Below are positions 1 to 12,991 of a stretch of DNA of 64,000 nucleotides, piece after piece. Location: contig JAALGZ010000075.1 in assembly GCA_015227615.1 (NCBI GenBank), forward strand, positions 45,819 to 109,818. Reading direction: 5' to 3'. Origin of the DNA: Labyrinthula sp. Ha. Lineage: Eukaryota > Sar > Bigyra > Labyrinthulida > Labyrinthulaceae. Made by a program: the position numbers and the translations under genes. Under the pieces are notes generated by a model that was given only the letters and a program-made list of their open reading frames with translations, did not search any database and was not told where the DNA came from. Each line of letters opens with the position of its first letter. The first letter of the stretch is position 1.

Positions 1-3000
1 CACATGGAAACAATTTCTTTTTGACAGTTTTACGAGGTTTGGTTATATAATACTAAGTTTACACTGCAATAGAAAAACGAAAACTTTAGAATTCTTATGA
101 ATATAAGTTTTTAAAGCTGCTATTAATCTTGCGTAGTAAACGGTCTCTAACAACGAAGAATAAATTTCTATTTTGAGTTGAAAAATGCATATTCTCACAG
201 ATATATGAAAAGATAAAGCAATCTTCTATGAAAAAAATAAGCATTCTAGTGATTTTTAGCTACACAATATTGTATCGTAATATCGCACAACTTTAAGCAC
301 CGCCTAACAATTAACGAATCAACCAAAGATAATAATTAGCTATTTAGTTCACGAATCATAGCTTAATAAATACTATGGGTTAAATTAAAATATTTATTTC
401 GATATAAGAGTCTTAAACTGATATTTAAGCTGTTGCAATTCCTTCGACGTATATCTACATCTTTGTTTCAGAAGAATCGTTTTTTTTGCTAAGTGTTTAT
501 GTACAAATTGATGTTAATATGAATTATTAAAACAACTATCAGATACTCATGGATAATGACACCCGCCAAGTCTGTTTATAAACATTTTGACTGTGTAGTG
601 AGGAGTATTCAATAAGAGATTGTGTAAAACATCGCTACATGAAAATAACCTTAGATATATTTAAGTTCCAACATTTCTTGTCACAATACTATGATAGAAT
701 GGAGGAAGAAAAGTAGCCATTTATCAAATATATATGGGAGCAATTGGTTCATCTAACCATAAATATTAATAAATGAGTATTATGTCGAAGAGAAATATTT
801 ATAAAATAGCAGATATGATACCCAAAATACATAATACCCCAAGACAATTCAAGTTTTGTCATGAAAATACAACGATAAGTTTCATAAATTATTTCCTAAA
901 AAATAAATAAAAATTTCAAAATATTTGTATAAGAAGACAAGGTAGCATGTAAAATATGTTTGAAGTGGTTGGTTTTAATATATATATATATGCTCATTAA
1001 ATACCATAGGAAATGAGTAACACATGGATTGGATATATCATTATTCTAACAGAAAGTAAAAATAGATATATTTTGTCAAATTTAAATTACATATTAGAAA
1101 GGGTTAATAGATATAAACAAACACAATATTTCAGAAAACGGCACTAACAATATATTTCTATGTTGCATAAAATTTCGGAACATCTAATAATAAGAAGTTT
1201 AACCTAAATTATAGTTCTAACCCCATTTTATCCAAAGTTAAGTTCTCACAAAACCATCTTCAAACTATCAAATATATACGATTTTCTTGTTGAGAAGCTA
1301 AACTTAATAATCTATATAATCTAGTAAACAATATTCTTCAGCTAGAGTGGTAGTTACATTTTTTAATAGAAACTAAATTAAATCAAAATTTTGTATCAAG
1401 ATAAAAACGGTAAACTTATTGAAATAGAGCAAATGCTCGTGCACGATTTAAAACTATGATCACTTAATCATTAAGTGTTTCAGAGATATTTCATTTCTAT
1501 AAAATTATAAGCCTAGATGGAGAGATTCCATGTATTGCTCGAAATATTACCTCCTTAAAGTAAGAACTAGAGAACAATTGTTGTGTATCACGAGGCGAAT
1601 AAGTTCGACAGCACAAACCAAGGATTAATTCAAGTAAAATAACCAAAACTTCGAAGTGCAGATAGAACTTCTTTATTAATATAATTTCAAGTCAACAAGT
1701 TCTAATGTAGTTCAAGAAAACTTATATCTCTCTCGGACCAATTTATCAAAGTAAAATCAGTAAAGTACACATAATTGATATAAATATATGACGAATTAAA
1801 ACAAAAAGAAAAAACAGAACTTATGGATTCAATTATATCAAAACAATAATCAGGATAACGATGCTTTAAGATGTTAACCTTGTTATTGCAAGATATAATG
1901 GCGCGTAAACTGCAGAAATTGTCTACTTTTAAGAAAATTATACACAGTGTACAAGCATCAGGAGCTCAGCAGAAACATGAATAAAAATATGAATTTATTT
2001 ATAAAAATAACTTCAAAAGTCTCTAACACTAAATATTGAGTAAATAAGTAAGACCCCTCTTTATTCAAAAAGTCATTAATTATTCTCCGAATAATATTAT
2101 AATTCATTATATAAGCTTTTTTTCAACACCCAAGAAAATATAGCTATGACACATATCAAAAACAGTAATCGAATAGAACAATGATCAACAACGAGAAAAA
2201 TAAAATATGTTACTTCCTGCTGACATACTATGTAGCTTAACACAAAATGCAACTACCTAATTTCTTTATGTAACCTCTATAACTTAAATACAATAAAATA
2301 AGAAAAAATTAATACCATATAAGATTTTTAATATTAGGAAATTAAATGTGTTCTATTATTATAGTTCATAACCTGATATAATTCTATCTAACAATTAACA
2401 AATAATCTAAGAATTTAAATACGTTTTTATCATTCTGAAACTCTCAGTTGATTAGCAAGATTAATATATTATTGAGGAACTGAAATCACATAATGAATTC
2501 CTTATTGAGTCATTTTGCTTTTCAGTTAAATAAAACATCGATCGAAAGGTGCTGGTTTCCAAAAATACAATTATAAAGATCATAGGAAACATGAAAGAGT
2601 AGAAAAAGTTATCAAAAATATGAGATCAGTGGAATGAAAACTGAGATATCTTTTAATACAAAGAAATATATGGCCTATGCACAATTTAATACTCAGTATT
2701 ATATTTCATACCAATTATTTAATGAAATCAACTAATATAATAGGCATTGAAGTTGTGATGCAGTTTCAATACAGAGATTCCACGTGTGTAAGTAACAGAA
2801 CCGATGGCATTAATCCATCAGACCGTTACACTCTAATTGATTCATATTATAGGTGTAATCAGCTCCAATAACCACGCTTATTTGATATTTGCCAAATTCC
2901 CTGACCATAACCAAATTTCATCATAGTATAACACCATTTCTACAATAAGAGTGAAATATGGGTAAAGTCTCTTTATCTTATATTGATTAATCATCTTAAA

Positions 3001-5700
3001 TAAATATATTCCAATAATTTTTTAATTATGAATAATTAGAGAATATAGCTATAGACTGCAGAAAAATTGCCCACAAATAAGAAATAACAAGTTCACATAA
3101 CTGTCTTAAACTAAATTTAGCCCCTTCAAGTTCGCCTCATTAAGCCAATACTAATGTAATATGAATTATCCCTTAGAGGTCTTTAAAAGAGTTTTTGCAA
3201 TCACGGTTATCTCCTTTAAACATGATTAGTTTCATTTATTTGTGGACGTCTAAGAATTACATATATTATATTAAAGTTTGGGAGAAATAATTTTGTTCCT
3301 TGCTCTTGCAGATACTATTTCCCAATATTGTTTTTCTAAAACAGTACGATATTCAGTTATACGAGAGCTATAGGTGATGAATCTCAGTTTCATGAAAAAT
3401 GGGAACATTATATTCTAAGAGAACGAGACCCAAGTAGGACTTCTTACTATTCCAATATTTGATTATTGCTCCATATTTTTTGTCTCATCTGAAAAATCGA
3501 AATATGTGAAATCATTTATTATAATTTTTTATTCAACTTGAGTTATATATGTATATATTTCATATGTAGATTGGGTTAGTATTGATGATATTATGAGTAT
3601 AATTTACACTATTTGCGGCGCGATGTAAGTTCTAATGATACTTTGAGTTTTTCACATTTTTTGGAATTGTAGCTTCTTTGCACGTTTTTGATAATCCTAG
3701 TCCTACTTGTATTTTTGATCAATTTATTCTGATTAAATTTACTACATCCTTCTCGGTATCAGTTGTCTTAGTAAACGTCATAAATATTAGTGATGAGAGG
3801 TGTAAGAAATTTGAAATCTCAAATAGTTTATATCTGGAATTAGTTATTATACAACATTCTTGTACTAATTGATCTGTTTCTTGAGGTTTTTCGTAATATC
3901 CAAGAAATAGGTGAAACCTTTTGGTGATTTGCACAGCTGCCCGTGTAGAAAATTCCCACTTGGATTATTATGATGTATCAAAAATATATAAGATATCATT
4001 TTAAGAGTCGAAGAAATCGTGTAGAAAATGTAATAATTCTCAGCTGTTGTCTAGAGTATAAGTACTTGATTATTTATCATATTAGAAAATGTCTATGCAA
4101 AACTATATTAACAACTTGATTTAAATGTTAACAGGAGATTATAGCTCGTTTGTAGCCCTTAAGAGTTATTTGAAATACAATGTGACTCCGCAAGCTTGTG
4201 CAGGTTCTATAATATTACTCTGTCTTATGTAAATCAATTCCAACGTCCTTCAGTTATGGAATTTAAATTATGTTCTCATTTTGCCTCTTGGTCTCGAGGA
4301 ATATCGTGGTACTGAATTCTTTTCTTTGTAATATTTTCCTAGAATATAATTCTTTTATTGACAAAACTTAGTGATCTGGTTGGCCCGGTTTATCAGTCTG
4401 TTGGAACTTGTATATTGAAGTGGGAGGTCCCCAAATCAATCATTTTCCGAATCTGATTGAAATTAAAACACAAATCAAAATATCACCAAGAATCAATCCA
4501 AATCACCAGACTGGCAGATCGTACCAAAAAAATATGAAAGTCCAAGAAGTTTTGTTCATATTAATAGGGGGTTATATCTCAAACATTTTTGAAGCTTTGA
4601 ACCCACTGCGGTCATTTAAAGTTGATTTTCTAAAGGTAAGGGTTATTTGTGCTAATCATGAGAATAGTGGTGTATGGGATGAGATTGAGTTAGGGGAAGA
4701 GTCTTTGGCATTAAATAATGGTTGGTTTTTATTGTTGTGTATCATTCCGTTCCTGGTTATTATTGTTTCTGTAGTTATGTTTGGAGTATTATTCTTTCAT
4801 GGATTGTTTCTAGTTCTTCATTACTTCATATAGATGTAGTCATGAGGGATAAGAATAAGATTATTTGAATCAAGGCTTATAGTAGCTCTTTGAGAGATGC
4901 TTTGGGGTTAGAAGGGAGACTTCGGAAGATATTCATTGGGTATTTTATAAGTCTGTGTTGTGTTCTGGAGGATAATGATTGAATGGCTCTCATAGTTTTT
5001 ATATTGCTCAGAATTTTCCAGTCACTATTCTAAACTGTATGACTCCTCACTTAAATTCAGGATTTTGAGTATATATTGGAGAAGGGAAGTCAAGCTTCTG
5101 TGCCTGATATTATCTAGATGTTGTATTACTTCAGGAGGAATCCTTCTTCTTGGCGCTTGAAGGTTTCGTAGGATAGAAATGACGGTTCATTTGGAACTCC
5201 ATGGCGAGGTGAGAGAGGATGGTGGGTAGATTCAGTCCATTCAAAGCTTGTAGATATTCGGGTTAAACTTATTACTTTGATTTTTGAAGTATTTAGAGGT
5301 AGTTAGTGCTCTGGCATTGATGGCGTATCTTCGAACTCTAGGATTTTCTTTGCCTCCTCATATGTTACAGCCTCGTTTTTCTTGGAAGGAGCTGGATTTC
5401 ATTGGATACGTTCTTTTAGCTGCTTTGCTTATTCGTTCAATATAGTTTGTGCTACATCGATATATTTTTTTGTTGGTTGAGAAGTTTCAAAGCGATGAAG
5501 CTTTACGTTTCTATCTTAGAGCTATTGGTTTGGCTATTTTCAACTATTCCTCGGTACTTCTGGAGAGTGATTTAAGCTTGGCAATTACATTTTAATTTTA
5601 GCTCCAGCTTCAAATGTTATACAAAGATGATACAAGAGCATTACCTATTATAAGACTCAATTTACCTTTTATATAGAAAGAGATAAAAGAACACTTCTAT
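1..5700. other. AT-rich stretch without a convincing gene
   Basis: Only short open frames occur here and none resembles a known family. A short TA microsatellite lies near 978-991. From about 4.1 to 5.6 kb the base composition changes: the plus strand is richer in G and T, like the adjoining decayed LINE. On the minus strand, 5100-5560 reads with few stops. That stretch may be more of the same dead element or another relic, but no motif identifies it. An open frame at 4408-4833 begins at TTG, has its first ATG at 4534 and ends in a hydrophobic segment. I do not accept it as a gene. Confidence 0.5.
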
Positions 5701-5759
5701 ATTTATGTTTTCTCTCCTGACAAAAAAAAACAATTTCTGTGTTCCAACACAAGAGAAAT

Positions 5760-8330
5760 TATATCATAGCTGTTGAATTTAGCACCAAGATAATTATATC
5801 TTCTTGCAGGTCAAAATTTCCCCTTTTAACCATATGAAGTTTGCTTGGAGTTACAGCTTTGTCTGAATTATCATTTTTACATGTTTCACAGCCAAAACTC
5901 CCTACCGAATCATATTTGGAATACCGTCGCAAAACCTTGAACGTTGATGACACTTTTCGAACCGCTCAGTATCAAAGTAAATGTTGAAATTTTCGTAAGA
6001 AGCTTGTTCCAGAATATTATTTGTATATCCATCTCATACCTTGTTCGAAACTTCGAGTCCGGGGTCAATAAGAAGTATCTTTGTTTCATAAATACTTATT
6101 TAAAGTTCAGAGATATTTTCTAGTTATCATATTTGAGATTTGAAGTTGGATATGCGTTAATCTTCTCTACATATGACGACAATATTGTTAGCAAAAGAAA
6201 AATAATCAAACTTTCTGTTATTGGTCTCTAGGCTGTAGAATACGCTGTGTTGGGTATGTCTTATAATGAAGATGATGCAGAGAATATATATTTATACCTG
6301 GAGATAGAGAGTCAACTTGAAGATCTCTGGACAAAAGTTTAACAGGGTTAGAAAATTCTTTTCACCCAGTCGCTTTGGCTGTTGCCATTTCTTATAGACT
6401 TCCTATTATCAATTTTATCTTTTTAGGTAAGTTCTGCTCATAGAGTGAGTGTTGAATAAAATTAGGGTCTATACTGTCAAAGGCTTTTCTAAATTGAATA
6501 AACATGGTTTTGAGTTTAGTATCATCCTTGAGAATATTTTTGATAAGTTTTTGGAGTACTTATATCTTGTTTGCAGTTGACCTGTTCTCCCTGAAACTAA
6601 CCTGATATGCTAGAAGCAACTGGATAATTGCCTTTCATCTGTTGTCATTTATTTTTTTTGAGAAGTTTAAATATACAGCTTAACAAAGTAGTGAGGCAAT
6701 AGGAGCTAGGATTATTGTTTAATGCTTTCTGTTTGTATATATGAATTATATTCTCTGAAGAAGCTTTCCTTAGGACCTCTGTGGCATTTCACCTGTTCCA
6801 AAGACGTTTTTTATAGTTTGAGTTGCAACTTCTAGAAGTACTTAAGAATATTCCGGTATTTCATTCTACATCTCATTTTATCCAGGTACTCTTTTTTTTA
6901 TCTAATATTGGGTTAGGTATTTTAGTAAAGACAGACATATATCCAGGTCGTTTCTAAGACCATTTTCAAGATTAGACTGATGAGAATGGACCCTTCGTTT
7001 CAAAATATTTAAATTGGTGGAATAGAAATTTGTTCATCTTTTTCAATGTATTCTCTCAGAATGTCAAGTCCTTGCTATTTGTTAATTATAATTCTAGCTT
7101 TATTTTGTCTTACTGGTGCATTGTTTATATATACTACCTTTACTAACTTGATAAGCTTGCATGCTCTTCTAATGCTATGTTGGGGAAATCTTGATGCATT
7201 TCTGTTACTTCAATTTAAATCCAGGTATTGATTTGTGCTTTCTCGGGTCTCTTGTATTATAACTTTTCTATTTTTCAATGCTGTTGCATTCCATTAATTA
7301 CAATTTCTTGTCCAAAGTTCAGCCTTATCCGTATATTTTATCTCTCTTGCAGGCTTGTGAATGATTGAAGGGTGGTATTCTTCTGAACCCTAGAAACTTC
7401 TTTGGTTATCTTAAGTTTGTCTTGTTTGTGCCCGGACATAGTTTGTAGGTACTTCATAATCTCAACAACGACTAGTTTTACAAATGTAGAGCTATTCGTG
7501 AAGATAGCAAGATTAGTAGTAGATTGGTGAGCAGGCGAAGGTGTACTGTTGAGGATTGTTGCAGAGAGTTCAAATTAAATAGCGGCATGGCTGTGTTACT
7601 CTTCGCCCAATGACTTTCAGAGTTGTCTAATCTCGGCTTAGGTCCGCACACCGTAGGAACATAATTTTTAATTAACAGGTCAAATTGAAATGAATTGAAC
7701 TTAGTTTTTACTTAGAATGTATATTATGAGGTTCTGAGAGCCCTTCTTTACTTTGACTATTGTGTAATCATTGATAGATAGTTTGTAGGTTCTTAGTAGA
7801 TTCGACCTTAAATTTCGTAGGATATTATCTATGTTAGAATATCGAACTTTATTTTTATATCTAACTCTTTTATAGCTACTTGGGTGTTAAAATCACCAAA
7901 AGAATTACTGACTTTGCTCTTTATTAATCTGCCAGGTGCTGATAGAAATTTTAGGCACTGTTCAATTTCTAACTTGGACTGAGATGTGTAGCAGTTATAA
8001 AGGGAGATAATTAGTTTCTGGCCAAACTTCAAAGCCAGGCCTAAGATTCTTTCGCTAAGTTCTCTGGCTTCAGAAACTCGGCCAGCAAGTTTTTCCGCCA
8101 TGAACGTCGCTACGCCTGCAAACTTCATAATAGTTATGAAAAGGACCATCTATCTACTTCTCGGCTGATTTTACCGGCTACTGGAGTCTCGTGAAGTCTT
8201 TTATTTGTGGCTCTGGGAGAAACAGGATATATTTTTCTCCGCCCCTGTTAATTTTGGTTATTAGATAAGAGCTTAAACATGATAAAACCTCCAACATTCA
8301 TAAAAATACAATTAAATCTCTGTTTCTGAG
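5760..8330 (-). mobile_element. Decayed LINE-type (non-LTR) retrotransposon
   Basis: Both catalytic halves of a LINE ORF2 can be read on the minus strand in the expected order. An APE-type endonuclease remnant lies at about 7829-8280 and a reverse transcriptase remnant at about 5800-6600. The palm motif FIQFRKAFDSID lies near 6469-6504, preceded by RENRSTANKI near 6560-6600. The active-site box reads FANNIVVICR (about 6165-6195) where a live element has F/YADD, so both catalytic aspartates have become Asn. Stops and frameshifts are frequent between the motifs. No target-site duplication or A-tail could be defined, so the ends are approximate. The clade (Jockey, CR1 or other) cannot be decided by eye. 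Confidence 0.8.
7829..8149 (-). pseudogene. LINE endonuclease (EEP/APE fold) fragment
   Basis: This open stretch of about 106 codons matches the middle of the exonuclease-endonuclease-phosphatase domain found in LINE ORF2 proteins. It shows a GVA(T)F motif, a segment of the type 'SERILGLALKFGQKLIIS', and near its end the GDFN box (read as SFGDFNTQVA), which carries the conserved catalytic Asp and Asn. The usual YAP-type motif after the second strand reads YNCYTSQS, so it is altered. The fragment is part of the dead LINE whose reverse transcriptase lies downstream on the same strand, not a cellular nuclease gene. Confidence 0.75.
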
Positions 8331-10480
8331 AACTAAAATAGCATGGATGTCTTTTTGGGTAGACAATTAGGACGTGTTTCGTTAAATATGATATTTTGGT
8401 CTTATGATTCTCAGATTCAAAATCTAGCGGTTCTCTTATAATCCAATAATAAATATCGTCATATCTTATTACTCAAGGTATTATTAGTTTGTAATCGATT
8501 AGGTTTGGATCTTTAGTTGACTATATGACATAAATTCATGAGAAATGATAATTTATGCAACTCTTGCTAACTTGATTAAATCTAAATCAGATTTTAATTC
8601 CACATTGACTAGTGATATTCCATCATTATAATGTATCTGAATCGGGATATAAATTATACTGCTCTTTACCAACAATAAGCTCTGAGTACAAATTTTGCTC
8701 TCTCTGCAGTCTTCTATGAATTTTTATTTCTTAACTACAATTTCCTATAAGGATCGAACACATGTAATTACTATATTAACTATTAATACAATGTATATAA
8801 AACAATTAATAATAATAAGTTACTAGATTAGCCTCTCACACAAGAGTCAAAATTAATGATAATATAATTCAAATTTTCAGAAAGATTTAGAAAATAGTAC
8901 CAATACTATTCTCCCTTGTCGACATTTCTTGGAGCCTGGAGCAACTAGTTTTTTCTTCGATTCCTGCTCGAAAACAAACTAAGTGGAGGTATTTTTTTCT
9001 TATATATTGAAAACTCAATAAGAAATTCTTGAGTCCACTTAAATCCGGTAATTTGATTTTTTAAGAAATTGACATATTAGATCTTGCTGAAAAACAGTTA
9101 TTTAGGCATTATTCCATTAACAAATTAGCCCACTAGTATTTTCTACTAACAAAAAATATAACTAAACACCAATATCTATTATGCCGGATATAAATATAAG
9201 ATGAACCTCGGCTCTATAGCTATTCAAAGTAAATTTATTGATGTGAAAACTATAATACCACTGTTTTGAAAGATTCTGCTAAATAAATGGTAGTGAAGGG
9301 AATCAATATTAGTAGCAATATATTTCCAAGTTTAATATTTCCGGACTACAGTTTTTAATCTATGGAGTTTAATACGCCAAAAAACCAGATTGGTTGGAAC
9401 ATATTTTGAGAAATTTAAATATTCATGTTTTGGCTGGATTTTCAACTAGGACAGACAGAATTCCCGTAATTGGACGAAAACTTGAATGAGCAGAACAATT
9501 ATTGGACAAATTCTGAGTCACAAGATGGAAATTTAGAACATAAAACTCCAAGAATAAATAAGAAAATACAAAAAACAAAGAAACAATAAACTTATATGAC
9601 ATATGGACCCTATATAGTACAATTTCAACTAAATAGATAATAGAAACATCGAAAAAGTCTGTTGCAGGATAAATTAAGGTGGTTAAACGTAGTTCACACT
9701 ACTTTACTTAGGCATAAGCACATAACAATCCCAATTCAGAGAAAAGAAAGCTTCAAAGATCTAAAGATACATGTGGAAGTTGCAAATTTTGTTCTTTTGA
9801 GGTAACCGTTAAGTTTGTTTTGACAAGAAAAGTTTACGGTTTTTTTAATTCAGCTCAATCATAGTTCATATGAGCTTAAGACAGATCTTAACATAATGAA
9901 TACACTTTAGGGCCGAGTGGCTGTCAAAGAATCCCCATCAAAACTCTTCAAAAGGGACAACCTACTTTCAGTCACGTGGAGTTTGCAATTTCTCGAGAAT
10001 TCCTGGAATTTCATTGAAAAGGAGTCGATTGAAAAATAAGTAAAAAGAGCTGAAGATAAAAAAGTAGACATAGCAGATAAAAATACACGAGTCTTAATGC
10101 AATTTACTAAAAATATGCTTAGCAATAGGTGATGCATTTAAGATTCGCCTTATCAAACTTAAAACTGTTTAGATCAATTGAAACGAGTAATGACCCAAGA
10201 TATTCTTTCGAAAATGATGACAATTGTGTATTTGGAATGTATACAGATGGATAGATAGTATACACGATATTTCGAATTTCAATTGTTTTCGTCATGTTAC
10301 CAGTTGGGGTTGTTTTCTTTATAAGCACAATGTCTTTTGGGTACATATTTATGAAAAAAACGACCTAGATGTTATAACAGGTCGTCAAGATCTACGCCTT
10401 TCAGGCACAGGAGTAAGCACTGCCAATTTCTCTAAAGCTATAGCACGAGTTGTCAAGCAATTGCATGCAATATATATATA
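8331..10480. other. Intergenic, no gene seen
   Basis: AT-rich sequence with short frames only. Overlapping 75-120 codon frames on both strands at 9.9-10.7 kb have no recognisable content. Those from about 10.25 kb onward overlap the Mutator-like relic that follows. Confidence 0.5.
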
Positions 10481-10489
10481 TACAACGTG

Positions 10490-11240
10490 TTAGACATGCG
10501 CTTGCGTCTCTATATTCTTTATGTAATACTTTGTCTGATGAAGAGAAGAGCAAATATCGGATTGACATAAGCAGGGCGTGATTCGAGAACTTTGAGCACC
10601 CATTCACCTTGGCACATTTTGTACAGGAACGATTGCTAAAATTTCCATGCAGTGCACAACAGAACTTCCAAAGAAAATTAATAGAAAAAATAACTATATA
10701 TTGGATTTTGCTTAGAAGATTTAGACTTTTGAAAACAAAACTACTCAGCGAGTAGAATCTATCCAAAGTAAGTTTAATCTTTTGGAAATATAATAAAAAT
10801 CTTAGAAGAAGTGAACTTTAGATAAGGTTGTCACATATCTTGATAGTTTAGTACCAAAATATCAAATTAAAACGTTGCGTAAGTTTAAGAAATTGATTCG
10901 TAAGGATGTACCATTATTATACGAGATTAAGCAATACCTTCAAAATTAAATGCATGATTTATACCGGTGCACTATTGCAATAAAGATAACAGAGATGTAT
11001 GAATCAATTCTTGATGATGAAGACAAGAGGAGCTATATTGCGAGAATCTTATATGGAAGAAAGGTAAAAATTGTACCAAGTTATTCATGTTCAAGTTTGA
11101 GCAATATGCGTCTTCCATGCAGACACATTGGCTGAATCTGTATCAATAAATATTAGTCCATTCATGAAAAGAGTTTTATTTTCCCCAGATGGAGATATTA
11201 CGAGTTGCCTCTCTATGAAGTTAGTCTACAAAACCTTGGG
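10490..11240 (+). pseudogene. Decayed Mutator-like (MULE) transposase with SWIM finger
   Basis: A set of frameshifted plus-strand segments reads like the C-terminal half of a MULE or ZSWIM-type transposase. The segment at about 10490-10570 is helical and includes LCNTLSDEEKSKYR. It is followed, after a stop, by FENFEHPFTLAHF. At 11082-11129 a SWIM zinc-finger core reads YSCSSLSNMRLPCRHI. The C...LPCxH part is intact, but the first Cys of the C-x-C pair is Tyr. Just after it, in a shifted frame, FPRWRY matches the aromatic/proline box that commonly follows the finger in MULEs. At least three frame changes or stops separate these pieces, so it is dead. Terminal inverted repeats were not found. 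Confidence 0.6.
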
Positions 11241-12222
11241 AGACTTCTTGTTTCAAGGCCCAACAGTATAGAGATCAAGGTTCAGGTTACTAACTTAGGA
11301 AGTTTATAAGCTCCAGAGAAATCTTCGTCGAATTAATCAAAACTGATGACAGAGTACAAGGCACTTCGCCAGAAAACTTATGTTTTGATGAAGGATGGAG
11401 AAAGACCTTCGCTTCAGTAGGCATGATGCGTAAGTCTTTGCGTGTCAATCTAGATGGTTTGTTTGTAACTAATTAAAATATTAAAGAACCTCTATCCAAG
11501 GAATCTGTATTGATTTTGGAATCGACAATACGAAAAAATGAGGGATTTAAGGGTGTGGGCGAGAGTAAGCTTTCTCGCTTGAATTTGGCCTTAACTTGAA
11601 CTACTTTTTATCATTGTCTTGATCTCATCCTGTGCTGGTGCCTAGCGTTAGATCTTTCTTCAAAATCAAACCCTGGCCCTGTTCCCTAGTCCCTTCGTGA
11701 AAATCCATTGAACACGATGCCTTTTTTTTAATTGTGATAAAGAATCTTGAGCTGCATGTCTTTTATTGTATTGATTAACCGCCCACCTCCCGTTTAGGCT
11801 ATTGAAAATAAACTGGAGGTTGACAACCCACAACCTCATACTTAAGATATTGATAACAGATTCAGTAAGCGGTAACTTTATAAACCTTCTAAAATGCAGT
11901 CTTCATTTACGAAAATCATTTTCAAAAAGTGTTTACCTTTTGAATTTTCACCCTCAATTTGTATTTACATTGGCTTTGTCGTGCAAACTGTTGACTAAAA
12001 TAAATGAAATACATGTTTACTTCTGAATTCCACTTCTTTAAGTAGATTTTCGTATTATTGTTTTTATGTTTGTTGTCCTGGAAGTCTCTTGGACTCAAAG
12101 CTAAAAATAATTAAACAGCTCTGCACTCGGAGAACTCCCTCCCTTCACACAACCATGAAATTACCAATAGATCTGTAGTTGTCTATGATATCTGAAGCTG
12201 GGGTCTTTATTTGATATCAAAC
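11241..12222. other. Intergenic, possible tail of the MULE relic
   Basis: Short frames only. The left part may still belong to the transposase relic. Its true end could not be placed. Confidence 0.4.
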
Positions 12223-12225
12223 CTA

Positions 12226-12795
12226 GAATGTTTCTCCTTCATTCACATTTGCCTGATCAAAGCTTGAACCCTTGAAATAAAAAATATTTTTGTATATTTG
12301 AGCATTGTTGTGGTAGAAAAACATGTATTTGTAGTGTTTCACAGGTTTTCCAGCTACATGAACAGCTTTCACCATAAACACAAAGGAATCTTCAGAGTTT
12401 CTAATCATATCTCTAAAATGTGAAGTTAAAATCTTGACACAAAGTTGGGTTTAGTAGTCTAAAGTGAAAAAAAGATGTGAAAATGTACCTTGACTTAATT
12501 GATGACAGCTTTCATCTTTTCTCCCTTTTTCCCTGGGTTTAACTCTAGCTTCTGTGAAGTTTGAACCTTTTTCTCTTATACTTTTTCTTACTTCTGAGTT
12601 TGGATTAATATTTTGGGAAATTTGAAATTTAGCCAAAGAGAAGTCGGGGTGGGAAAGTCCGACGTGCAAAAGCACTCTCCTTAAGTTTCTTAATTGCTGG
12701 AATAATACAGTAATATAACATTGTAATTCAGTATAATAAACGCTACAAACACATATACAATACGATACAAATACACTAGAGGTGAGCGATTTCAT
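12226..12795 (-). pseudogene. Weak candidate gene or gene remnant
   Basis: Two minus-strand open segments may belong together. The upstream one (12451-12795) ends near a good donor. Just downstream is a 30-nt stretch that starts GTAC, is pyrimidine-rich and ends in TTTAG, resembling the tiny introns of the neighbouring Roco gene. The downstream segment (12226-12408) reads as a compact soluble sequence containing KPVKHYKYMFFYHNN and ends in a stop followed within about 20 nt by AATAAA. Joining the two through the 30-nt stretch hits an early stop, so the model fails as it stands. No family is recognised. It is a dead gene, a mis-modelled gene, or chance. Confidence 0.25.
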
Positions 12796-12991
12796 TCCAG
12801 AAAAACAGCAAACGACAAATCTTTAATTGAGAATAAAATCATATCCAAGCTATAATTATTATCCCTTTCTTCTACTTTCTTGTATTCCCTTTATATTCTA
12901 CTAGTTCGTTTAATCTCAAGAAACATTCTCATACTCTTAACGTGTTTATCTGTTTTCTTAGAGAAATTTAGTTAAACAAAAACTTTTAAAT

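Noticed and set aside
4408-4833. 141-codon frame with a hydrophobic C-terminus
   Set aside because: Begins at TTG, with its first ATG one third in, no recognisable motif and stop-rich continuation. It lies in a stretch of relic DNA.
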